From positions 1-42,927 of the forward strand of contig WTFU01000010.1 in NCBI GenBank assembly GCA_011523945.1: a stretch of DNA of 42,927 bases, in the 5' to 3' direction. The position numbers were made by a program, and so were the translations under genes. The notes under the pieces were generated by a model. It ran no database searches. It was not told the DNA's origin and saw only the letters and a list, made by a program, of their open reading frames with translations. Of this stretch, positions 9,697 through 17,214 are shown piece by piece; the first letter of the stretch is position 1; each line of letters starts with the position of its first letter. This DNA is from Mariniblastus sp. (GTDB lineage Bacteria; Planctomycetota; Planctomycetia; Pirellulales; Pirellulaceae).

Positions 9697-10337
9697 TGTG
9701 AGAAGAGCTTTCGCCGAAGACAAACGTTGGGCCAATTTTGAACCTAGAGATTGTTAAAAGGCGCAAGATAATGACTGCGCTTAGGGAAGTGAATTCAGGA
9801 GACGTCATTGTCAAGGCAATGTTGTTGGGCTTTCTGCGTACGGCCCTCCGCAGTGCGACGGCAGAGGCTGTTGGGTTCTTTTGTCATTTTGGAGAGCACC
9901 ATTTTTTGAACGCTATGGCCAATTGTCCTTGCGTGAGCGAATGCAGCAGCCCGCAGAGCGATTGTTTTTGGCAAATTGTCTAGTTGCAGATGAACGTTTT
10001 GAATGAACGTTTAGATTTTTTTGAAAGAAATTTGTCCACGAATACAAACGGCGGAATTGAGCAATGGTAAATAAGGTTCCTTTAATCGAATTTGGTGTTT
10101 GGCTTGCGTTATTTTGGCGAATGTTGTTTTTTTTCGTTAAAAATTGGTTAATTGTGAATTGTTGCGTCGCAGTTCGCCATGATTAAGGGCAGTCGTTGAG
10201 ATTGTCAATGGTGCTTTTAAGGACATTAATCCAAATCCAAAGGTCGAAAAGGATAACTTATAGGAGAAAATCTTCTAAAAAATGGAGGTATTAGCGATAT
10301 AAATGCTTTATGAAACGCAAGAAGTGTCTATACTACT
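9697..10337. other. Long non-coding stretch before the DUF1559 operon
   Basis: About 640 bp with no gene I can support. An 81-codon frame at 9738-9983 has an unlikely composition and no family resemblance. A 40-codon hydrophobic frame at 10064-10186 (MVNKVPLIEFGVWLALFW...) has only a weak GGA ahead of its ATG and is doubtful. The region is T-rich. A direct repeat of TGAACGTTT lies near 9990-10010. The LacI-type operators of the next operon follow immediately. Confidence 0.4.
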
Positions 10338-10351
10338 TGAAACCGGTTTCA
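10338..10351. promoter_or_regulatory. LacI-type operator O1
   Basis: TGAAACCGGTTTCA is a perfect 14-bp palindrome with the central CG and outer TGAAA/TTTCA arms typical of LacI-family sites. A second copy lies exactly 40 bp downstream and a third upstream of the LacI gene at 13303-13307. The shared sequence and the nearby regulator support its function. Confidence 0.8.
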
Positions 10352-10376
10352 GGTGTCTCCGCGCTGATGCAGGTTT

Positions 10377-10406
10377 TTGAAAGCGGTTTCATAAATGTGC
10401 TTTAAA
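10377..10406 (+). promoter_or_regulatory. Candidate promoter of the DUF1559 operon
   Basis: TTGAAA (10377-10382) is a possible -35 box overlapping operator O2. After an 18-bp spacer comes TTTAAA (10401-10406), preceded by TG at 10398-10399 as in an extended -10 element. A regulator bound at O2 would block polymerase. This is inferred from sequence only. Confidence 0.35.
10378..10391. promoter_or_regulatory. LacI-type operator O2
   Basis: TGAAAGCGGTTTCA matches O1 except for one central base. Its 40-bp offset from O1 is close to four helical turns, so two bound dimers would face the same side of the DNA. It ends 66 nt before the preferred start of the DUF1559 gene. Confidence 0.8.
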
Positions 10407-10457
10407 ATATAGCGGTGAATATTTCCATTTTCTTATTGTCCCATGAAAGAGGTTCTC

Positions 10458-11489
10458 ATGAAAACTAGACATTTTCGCAAGGGTTTTACTCTTGTCGAAT
10501 TGCTCGTCGTCATTGCGATTATCGGCATTCTGATCGGTATGCTTTTGCCTGCGGTGCAGCAGGTTCGCGAAGCAGCTCGTCGTACAACTTGTATGAACCA
10601 GTTGCGTCAAATCGCTTTGGCTGCTCTTAACTACGAGTCAGCTTACCAGTACTTCCCATCCGCAGGTGATCACTCTCAAGGATTCGATGCTGCCGGTACG
10701 CAGTTCCGCACGGCAGTTGATCGCGAAAACTGGGGTTGGGGATTCCAAGTTCTGCCGTTCATGGAGCAAAACAATCTTTACGACATGCGTATCAACGACG
10801 GCACGGATGGTTCGCCCGGCAAAATGTTGTCACGCGTAGTACCTACCTTTAACTGTCCTTCTCGTGGCGATCGTCGCGGTGTTCAGTCTTGGGGTGCAGA
10901 TTACTTCCTTGGTGACTACGCTGGTGTGATGACCTCTTGGAACTTCGGTGGTAGCTACCCTGCAGGTTGGGGTGGATTCAACTGGCAGGATCAGCCAGCA
11001 AGCCAGCCTGAAGGTCAGACCATTTGGCGCGGTATTATTGCCAAGACTTTCAACTCTTACTTGGACTCTGGCGTTCGTGTTTACCAGAACTTCGGCAAGG
11101 TCGGATTTGGTGCTGTGACTGACGGTTCTTCGAACACGTTCATGATCGGTGAGAAATCGGTTGACGCTCGACGTTACAGTCCTCCACCAAGTGGTTGGGA
11201 CTGGTGGGATCTTCCCGGTGCGATGCACAGTGCCGACTGGCCAAACATGCGTGGATTCATGTCTTCCGCAAGCGGTGCCTACATTTGGCCCGATAGTCTT
11301 CCAGCAGACCGACGTCGTGGTAACTCGGATCACAATGAGCACTCGTTCGGTTCGGCTCACCCTGGAACAACCAACTTCGCAATTGGCGACGGTTCGGTTC
11401 AGGCGATCTCGAACAACATCGACGGCTTCATCGCCGACCAGGTCGGTCGCCGTGCGGATGGTTCAATTCACGACATGACTGAGTTGTAA
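10458..11489 (+). CDS. DUF1559 prepilin-like surface protein with H-X9-DG motif
   Basis: The protein has a type IV prepilin N-terminus: a short basic leader ending KG, then FTLVELLVVIAIIGILIGML, with cleavage before Phe10 and the conserved Glu at position 5 of the mature form. The DUF1559 (SBP_bac_10) globular domain fills the rest, beginning QQVREAARRTTCMNQLRQIA. The C-terminus carries HPGTTNFAIGDG, an H-X9-DG motif seen in prepilin-type planctomycete proteins. Length from the ATG at 10458 is 343 residues. This start has AAAGAGG 6 nt upstream; the ATG at 10443 would place that site inside the gene. Two LacI operators precede it and a UUCG-loop terminator follows, so it may be expressed strongly and conditionally. 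The exact function of DUF1559 is unknown; surface glycan binding is my inference. Confidence 0.92.
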   Translation: MKTRHFRKGFTLVELLVVIAIIGILIGMLLPAVQQVREAARRTTCMNQLRQIALAALNYESAYQYFPSAGDHSQGFDAAGTQFRTAVDRENWGWGFQVLPFMEQNNLYDMRINDGTDGSPGKMLSRVVPTFNCPSRGDRRGVQSWGADYFLGDYAGVMTSWNFGGSYPAGWGGFNWQDQPASQPEGQTIWRGIIAKTFNSYLDSGVRVYQNFGKVGFGAVTDGSSNTFMIGEKSVDARRYSPPPSGWDWWDLPGAMHSADWPNMRGFMSSASGAYIWPDSLPADRRRGNSDHNEHSFGSAHPGTTNFAIGDGSVQAISNNIDGFIADQVGRRADGSIHDMTEL

Positions 11490-11512
11490 ACCAAGCTGTT
11501 TAAGTTAATTCG

Positions 11513-11547
11513 GATTCCGCATCTTCGGATGCGGAGTCTTTTTTTTT
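11513..11547 (+). terminator. Strong intrinsic terminator after the DUF1559 gene
   Basis: GATTCCGCATC (11513-11523) pairs with GATGCGGAGTC (11528-11538) around a TTCG tetraloop, followed by nine T (11539-11547). It lies between the DUF1559 gene and the lipoprotein gene, so it probably reduces rather than abolishes read-through, giving more of the first product. Confidence 0.92.
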
Positions 11548-11584
11548 GGAGAAACTATTAATGGTCGCTTTTATAGGAAAATCA

Positions 11585-12115
11585 ATGTCAATTCGAGGCG
11601 CTTTAGCTTCCGCGATGGTTGCCATCGTAATGGTCGCAGGATGTGGCAGTGGAAATACTGTCGAACAAATCGTAGGTGAAATCAACTCGAACAATACAAT
11701 GCGTATTGCCAGCAGTTACGTCTTGTACCAAGTAAAGAACAACTACAAAGGCCCTAAAAACAAAGATGCTTTTGTTAAGTTTTTGAACGATCCCTCGATC
11801 TCTAGCAATCTCGAAATGATGGGATTTGACATGAGCGACGTCGAATCTGTGTTTATTAGTCAGCGCGACAATGAAGAGATTCAAATTCGCTGGGGCGTAC
11901 CGGGAAGTCAGCGTGGATGTTACGAACCGCTTGCTTTCGAAAAAACAGGAGTCGATGGCGTACGGATTGTCGCGTTTGGCAATGGTGTTTTCGAAGAAGT
12001 TGATGACGATGCGACTTATGACGAGTACTTCTCTGGAAAGCACAAGCCAGAGGCGAATGCTCGGAAAGATAGTACAGCGCCGAAAATTGATAAAAACGGA
12101 AATCAAGTCGACTGA
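11585..12115 (+). CDS. Small lipoprotein following the DUF1559 gene
   Basis: A 176-residue predicted lipoprotein. The start MSIRGALASAMVAIVMVAGC has a short basic end, a hydrophobic core and a lipobox (VAGC), so the Cys at residue 20 would be lipidated. TAGGAAA lies 4 nt upstream. An ATG at 11561, with GGAGAAA before it, would add eight residues and is a real alternative. The mature part has no domain I recognise. It is mixed alpha/beta, with an acidic stretch (FEEVDDDATYDEYF) and a charged Lys/Asp-rich end. Small lipoproteins often sit directly downstream of DUF1559 genes in planctomycetes, which suggests a shared surface function. A strong terminator separates the two, so it may be expressed at a lower level. 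Confidence 0.8.
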   Translation: MSIRGALASAMVAIVMVAGCGSGNTVEQIVGEINSNNTMRIASSYVLYQVKNNYKGPKNKDAFVKFLNDPSISSNLEMMGFDMSDVESVFISQRDNEEIQIRWGVPGSQRGCYEPLAFEKTGVDGVRIVAFGNGVFEEVDDDATYDEYFSGKHKPEANARKDSTAPKIDKNGNQVD

Positions 12116-12170
12116 TTTGAAGTTTTTCGAAAATGGGACGCTTTCGGGCGAATCCGTTTTAAAGCAGAAG

Positions 12171-12210
12171 ATCCCTTCGGTAAATTTTAAATTTGGCGAG
12201 GGGATTTTTT
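12171..12210 (+). terminator. Intrinsic terminator between convergent genes
   Basis: A long imperfect hairpin pairs 12171-12187 (ATCCCTTCGGTAAATTT) with 12189-12205, and T follows to 12210. It lies after the lipoprotein gene and before the end of the convergent lacI-type gene, so it closes the DUF1559 operon. Confidence 0.75.
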
Positions 12211-12302
12211 AATGCGCGGTTGTAAAATGTGCCAATTGTCTTCGGGGCGTGGCCGAGGGTAATTTTACTAACGCATTTTGGAAAATAAGTTACGTGAACT
12301 AA

Positions 12303-13307
12303 TTATTCGGCTTTGGCAGTGGACTCTCGGACGCTAATCTGAACCGACGGCTTGGGTAGGTCAATTTCTTTGTTCATCAACAAATCAAGCATCGCATTCC
12401 CGGCGGCAACCCCCATTTTGAAAGCGGGTTGTCTAACGCTTGTCATTGGGGGCGTCATGTAGGGAGCCTCCGTTTGGTCATCGATTCCAATCAGCGAAAC
12501 TTCGCTTGGGACGTCAATACCATGTCGATAAAGCGCTAATCTAGCTCCGAAGGCTGACATATCATTCGCCGCAAAAACGGCAGTAAATTTCTTACCTCGA
12601 GAGATAACTGTGTCGATAGCTTTGACACCCGAAGGACCGTCAAAGGCTCCCTCATAGACGAGGTCTTCGTCATAAGGAATATTTGCCTCTTTTAAAGCGT
12701 GGAGGTATCCGTTGAGCCGCCTTACCGAATCCTGATGGGCTTTAATTCCAGTGATATGCACGATCTTACGATGTCCAAGTTCAATCAAGAATTTGGTTGC
12801 TTGGTAACCGATGTCGAAATTATCTACGTAGAGACAGCGATCCTGCAGGCCTTCCACTTCTCGTCCGACCAGAAGCAGAGGTTTTTTTGCTGCAAGGCGA
12901 AGAAGGTGTTCTTTTTCAATATCGCCACCGATGATAATGAGGCCGTCAATTTGTCGTCGCAGAAGCGTGTCGATACCCCGGAGTTCGATTTCCTTGTCCC
13001 AAACTCCATCGACCAAAATTGGCGAATATCTGGTGTCGGTCAAACAATGGATCACGCCCCGGGTCACTAGGTCATAAAAGGGGCTTCCGATTTTTTGCGT
13101 CTGAACACCGATAATCATGGAGTTGCCGCCAGCGAGACCGCTGGCAAGGGAGTTCGGTTCAAAATCGAGATCCTTGACCGCCCTGAGGACCGCTTCACGT
13201 TTCTTGTCATTCACAGGTGTCGTGTTATTGAGAACTCTGGAGACAGTACTTTTAGAAACGTTCGCGTAATCCGCTATATCCTGAATAGTTATCTTTTTTG
13301 GGTCCAT
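12303..13307 (-). CDS. LacI-family transcriptional regulator
   Basis: A 334-residue repressor of the LacI/GalR family, of normal length. Residues 5-50 are the DNA-binding head (ITIQDIADYANVSKSTVSRV, then LNNTTPVNDKKREAVLRAV), followed by the hinge helix region FEPNSLASGLAGG. Residues about 62-330 are a periplasmic-binding-like sugar sensor, starting MIIGVQTQKIGSPFYDLVTRG. It lies between the DUF1559 operon and the glycosidase/phosphorylase genes. Matching palindromes of the LacI type occur upstream of the DUF1559 gene (two) and 78 bp upstream of this gene's own start (one). This points to autoregulation and joint control. The inducer cannot be read from sequence; a sugar or oligosaccharide released by the neighbouring enzymes is likely. 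Confidence 0.95.
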   Translation of the reverse strand: MDPKKITIQDIADYANVSKSTVSRVLNNTTPVNDKKREAVLRAVKDLDFEPNSLASGLAGGNSMIIGVQTQKIGSPFYDLVTRGVIHCLTDTRYSPILVDGVWDKEIELRGIDTLLRRQIDGLIIIGGDIEKEHLLRLAAKKPLLLVGREVEGLQDRCLYVDNFDIGYQATKFLIELGHRKIVHITGIKAHQDSVRRLNGYLHALKEANIPYDEDLVYEGAFDGPSGVKAIDTVISRGKKFTAVFAANDMSAFGARLALYRHGIDVPSEVSLIGIDDQTEAPYMTPPMTSVRQPAFKMGVAAGNAMLDLLMNKEIDLPKPSVQISVRESTAKAE

Positions 13308-13739
13308 AACGTCAATTTCGGCGCTTGTTCTAGTGCATTTTGAGCTAAAAGGCTCGAATTATGAGGACGTGTCGTGTATATTTATGAAAACGGTTTCAAG
13401 CCATTGTTTTTCGGTAATCTTAGATCTGCTGCTTTTAGCGATCTTTGCTTTCTGATGAAAATTTGATTGGCTGAGAAACGTCGATTTGTTGAATGGGAAT
13501 TGGTTGATTCGTGATCGCAATCCATTGAAATGCTACCCTTTCTACCTAATCAATATAGCGAAAACATGATACGAAAACACTTTCGGGGGAAGGGGAATCT
13601 GAGAGATCTTAGATCTTACGGAAAAACGGGCGGATTTACCCATACAAACCCGCCTTGCCGTTCAGTTTAGCTCGCCTCAAATCGCTTAGTTTTTAGCCCA
13701 AATTCGACACTTAATTACCACTGTGATTCGAGACCACTT
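13308..13739. other. Divergent region between the LacI and phosphorylase genes
   Basis: About 430 bp holding the promoters of two divergent genes. Besides operator O3 there is a degenerate related site CGAAAACACTTTCG at 13572-13585, nearer the phosphorylase. A hairpin pairs GGCGGATTT (13629-13637) with AAACCCGCC (13646-13654), with one mismatch, and lies about 90 bp before the phosphorylase start; it has no T run. The motif CTTAGATCT occurs twice, near 13418 and 13608. I see no gene here. Confidence 0.45.
13385..13398. promoter_or_regulatory. LacI-type operator O3
   Basis: TGAAAACGGTTTCA differs from O1 and O2 only in the central bases. It is 78 bp upstream of the lacI-type start and about 340 bp upstream of the phosphorylase start. 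The first distance fits autoregulation. Control of the phosphorylase would need a long leader or looping. Confidence 0.75.
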
Positions 13740-16700
13740 TTGAATACGCAATCTATGATTCAGCCAACAACCCAAATCGTCTCAGGTGATTACTGCGATT
13801 TAGGTGGCGAGCAATTTTTCCGAATCGCTAACGTGCAGAAAATGAGTGAGTTTTTTCTGTCGATCGTAAGCGCTTATGACCACTGGATGTTTATCACAAG
13901 TCGAGGCGCTCTAACCGCTGGGCGTAAGAACTCGAGTAAGAGTTTGTTTCCGTATTACTGCGCCGACAAAATTATCGATGGGGCATCGAGTACCGGTTCT
14001 TTGACGATTGTTCGAATCCAGCGGAACGATGGCCAGCAGGTTCATTGGTCTCCGATGTCCGGTCCCTCTACGCCAGACATGCGAATTGCGAGATCACTTT
14101 ACCGCAATGTAAGCGGAAGCAAAATCATTTTTGAGGAGATTAATCTCGATCTTGAATTGACCTATCGTTATTCATGGAGCTTTAGCCAGAAGTTTGGTTT
14201 CGTCAGAGAGTCCTGTCTCTCCAATAATTCTGTGTTACCGCAAAATTGCGTCATCCTTGACGGTATCCAGAATGTTTTACCCGCCTCGATTGATCCAACA
14301 TTCCAAATGCGTTACAGCAACCTTGGTGATGCTTATAAAAAGTCAGAACGGTTTGAGCGTACGGACTTAGGGATTTATTACCTCAGTTCCATTCCTTCGG
14401 ACCGCGCAGAGCCGAATGAGGGGCTTCGGGCAAATGTAGTTTGGTCGATTGGCTTGGAAAGCGCAGGCCTGTTACTTAGTTCACGGCAAGTTGACGAATT
14501 CAGGCTTGGCCACGCCGTGCGTTCGGAGTCCGACATTCGAGGTTCGCGTGGAGCCTATCTGAAGGTTGCTGAAATGGAGCTCCCTGCAGGGGGTGAGAAG
14601 CAATGGAAGATCATCGCGAATTTGGACTTAGATCAGGCGGACGTTCTGGACTTCAATGACTGGAGAGAATCTGCCGCGAACCCGGATTCGGAAGTTGAGG
14701 GAGATGTAACGGCGTGTGATGAACAGTTAAACCGGTATGTTGCTTCTTCGGACGGACTTCAGGCGGGGGCTAATCGCCGGGAGTTGGTGCGTCACCAATC
14801 CAATGTTCTCTACAATGTGATGCGCGGTGGTTTGCCTGTTTCGGGCTACCAAATTCCTAAAGCCGATTTTCTGACGCATGTCGAATCATGCAATCGGCAT
14901 GTATTCAATCGAAATTTGGATTTTTTAAATCACTTGCCGGATACGATTGAGAACCGAACGCTTGAGCGACTCGTTGCGGAACAGGAAGATTCGTGCCTTT
15001 TACGAATCAGTATGGAATATCTGCCATTCACATTTAGTCGTCGCCACGGGGATCCGACGCGTCCCTGGAATGAATTTTCTATCGATGTTTTGGATGAACT
15101 TGGACGAGAAAAATTGTTCTACCAGGGTAATTGGAGAGATATTTTTCAGAATTGGGAGGCTCTTTCGGTTTCATACCCTGAGTTTGCGCCCAAGATGGTT
15201 GCGCGATTTTTGAATGCGTCGACCGCAGACGGCTACAACCCGTATCGGGTCACCAAAAATGGCTTTGAATGGGAGAAGCTTGATCCCAGCGATCCATGGT
15301 CGAACATTGGCTATTGGGGTGACCATCAAATCGTTTATTTGCAAAGGCTGCTTGAGCGTTGCCGGGAATATTTTCCGTTGGAAATGGATGGGTTGTTGAC
15401 CAAAGAATGTTTTTCCTTTGCCAATGTCCCTTATCGAATTAAAAAATATGCAGATGTTCTGAAAGACCCGTGTGATACGATCGTTTTTGACGAGACTCTT
15501 GACGGTGAAATTTCTACGCTCGTGGGGCGGATTGGCGAGGACGGGAAATTACTCCAGCGGCATGGCGAGATTAGTCACGCTTCTCTTTTGGAAAAGCTAC
15601 TGATTCCATCGCTTGCTAAAATGTTCAATTTGGTTCCTGGAGGTGGTATTTGGTTAAACACTCAACGGCCGGAGTGGAATGACGCTAACAACGCACTTGT
15701 TGGTAATGGTTTATCAGTTGTGACGGCTTGTGATTTGCGAAAATATCTCTGCTTCCTTCGTGCTTGGATTTCAAATATCGAATCGCCCGCGTTTGCTGTT
15801 TCTACGGAAGTTGCAGAAGTTTTGCGAAATCAAACAACGCTATTTCGCGCTCATGTTAAGCAACTTGAGCAGGGGTGGGATGCCAGAACGCGTAGAAGTT
15901 TTGTAGACGAATTGTCGGCGATTGGAGACGAGTACCGGGCCGGGATCTATTCTTATGGATTTAGTGGTGAAAAAGTTGCATTCCGAAGTGATGAACTGAA
16001 TGATCTGTTCTCATTGTATTTGCAATATTTGGACGACACGATCTTGTCGAACCAGCGTGCCGATGGCCTTTTTGATTCGTACAATGTTCTTTCGTTTGGT
16101 GAAGATACTCTTTCATTCAATCGTTTGTTTGAGATGCTTGAGGGGCAGGTTGCGGTGTTGAACTCGGGGTTGCTGAATCCTGACGAGGCACTGACGGTGC
16201 TCGATGCGTTGCGCGGCAGTGGAATGTACCGTGTGGATCAAAACAGTTACATGCTATACCCCGATCGGGATCTGCCCCGCTTTACGGAGAAAAACCTCGT
16301 TCCAGATGATGATGTGCAGAAGTCAGAACTGATCCGTCAGTTGCTCGAGGCGGGCGATGAGTCGATCGTCAAAAAGGATAAGTCGGGGAGGGTTCATTTT
16401 AACGGAGATATCCGGAACGCGTCTGTTTTAAGAGAGCGTTTAACAGGGGTTGGCCAGGAAGGCGTCTGGGCTGACTTGGTTTCTGATGGCGAACAAAACC
16501 TTCTGGAAATTTTTGAAAGAGTGTTCGACCATCAGTCTTTTACAGGGCGATCAGGTACATTTTTCGCTTACGAGGGCTTGGGTTCAATCTATTGGCATAT
16601 GGTTTCCAAGCTGAAGCTCGCCGTCGTTGGTTATTTAGCAAAAGCCCATGCTGACGCTGAATGCGGTGCCGAGCATGAGCGAAGTATTTTAGAGCGTCTT

Positions 16701-17198
16701 CGCATTCATTACGATAATATTTGTAGTGGTATCGGTGTTGGAAAAACGCCGGAACAGTATGGTGCGATCCCGACAGACCCGTATTCGCACACGCCGAAAC
16801 ATGCTGGTGCTCAACAGCCTGGCATGACTGGGCAGGTGAAAGAGGATATTCTCTCGCGTTTCTATGAGCTTGGCCTAAGGATTGAAAAAGGAATCGTCTC
16901 GTTCGATCCTTCTCTGATGAGACCGTCCGAGTTGCTGGCAAACGAAACGACGTTTCAGTACCTCAATGTAAGCGGCGAATGGGTTAATCTAGCATTGGGA
17001 TTTGATCAATTCGCCTTCACGCTTTGTCAGGTGCCCGTGATTTATCGAAGGGGAGACGCGTGTGACCTTAAGGTCGTGACAAGTGACGGCGAGACAACAC
17101 GATCTGAACTTACGCTCAATGCAGTTGAATCGAGGCATTTATTTTCACGAGACGCGATTGTTGAGAGAATCGAAATTACATTTCCGTTTAGCAAATAA
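13740..17198 (+). CDS. Large GH94/GH149-like glycoside phosphorylase
   Basis: A 1152-residue cytoplasmic protein (no signal peptide) that I read as an inverting oligosaccharide phosphorylase. The N-terminal half is a beta-sandwich-like region. From about residue 560 it resembles an (alpha/alpha)6 barrel, with RPEWNDANNALVGNG at 643-657, where Asp648 is the likely general acid as in the WND motif of GH94. Later come TDPYSHTPKHAGAQQPGMTG and EDILSRFYELGLRI. The large size, over 1100 residues, fits GH149 beta-1,3-oligoglucan phosphorylases better than GH94 enzymes of about 800. Those enzymes release glucose 1-phosphate from beta-1,3-glucan. The frame opens with TTG; the ATG at 13755 is an equally good start, and neither has a clear ribosome site. 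A secreted glycosidase gene follows 16 nt after the stop. Confidence 0.6.
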   Translation: MNTQSMIQPTTQIVSGDYCDLGGEQFFRIANVQKMSEFFLSIVSAYDHWMFITSRGALTAGRKNSSKSLFPYYCADKIIDGASSTGSLTIVRIQRNDGQQVHWSPMSGPSTPDMRIARSLYRNVSGSKIIFEEINLDLELTYRYSWSFSQKFGFVRESCLSNNSVLPQNCVILDGIQNVLPASIDPTFQMRYSNLGDAYKKSERFERTDLGIYYLSSIPSDRAEPNEGLRANVVWSIGLESAGLLLSSRQVDEFRLGHAVRSESDIRGSRGAYLKVAEMELPAGGEKQWKIIANLDLDQADVLDFNDWRESAANPDSEVEGDVTACDEQLNRYVASSDGLQAGANRRELVRHQSNVLYNVMRGGLPVSGYQIPKADFLTHVESCNRHVFNRNLDFLNHLPDTIENRTLERLVAEQEDSCLLRISMEYLPFTFSRRHGDPTRPWNEFSIDVLDELGREKLFYQGNWRDIFQNWEALSVSYPEFAPKMVARFLNASTADGYNPYRVTKNGFEWEKLDPSDPWSNIGYWGDHQIVYLQRLLERCREYFPLEMDGLLTKECFSFANVPYRIKKYADVLKDPCDTIVFDETLDGEISTLVGRIGEDGKLLQRHGEISHASLLEKLLIPSLAKMFNLVPGGGIWLNTQRPEWNDANNALVGNGLSVVTACDLRKYLCFLRAWISNIESPAFAVSTEVAEVLRNQTTLFRAHVKQLEQGWDARTRRSFVDELSAIGDEYRAGIYSYGFSGEKVAFRSDELNDLFSLYLQYLDDTILSNQRADGLFDSYNVLSFGEDTLSFNRLFEMLEGQVAVLNSGLLNPDEALTVLDALRGSGMYRVDQNSYMLYPDRDLPRFTEKNLVPDDDVQKSELIRQLLEAGDESIVKKDKSGRVHFNGDIRNASVLRERLTGVGQEGVWADLVSDGEQNLLEIFERVFDHQSFTGRSGTFFAYEGLGSIYWHMVSKLKLAVVGYLAKAHADAECGAEHERSILERLRIHYDNICSGIGVGKTPEQYGAIPTDPYSHTPKHAGAQQPGMTGQVKEDILSRFYELGLRIEKGIVSFDPSLMRPSELLANETTFQYLNVSGEWVNLALGFDQFAFTLCQVPVIYRRGDACDLKVVTSDGETTRSELTLNAVESRHLFSRDAIVERIEITFPFSK

Positions 17199-17214
17199 AA
17201 CCAGCGACCTTAAA

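Noticed and set aside
9738-9983. 81-codon frame after mogA
   Set aside because: No ribosome site, unusual Cys/Phe-rich composition and no family resemblance; likely spacer.
11603-12106. 167-codon minus-strand frame
   Set aside because: Antisense to the lipoprotein gene, which has a convincing signal peptide.
17083-17214. Upstream extension of the secreted glycosidase
   Set aside because: It overlaps the phosphorylase gene and would bury the signal peptide.
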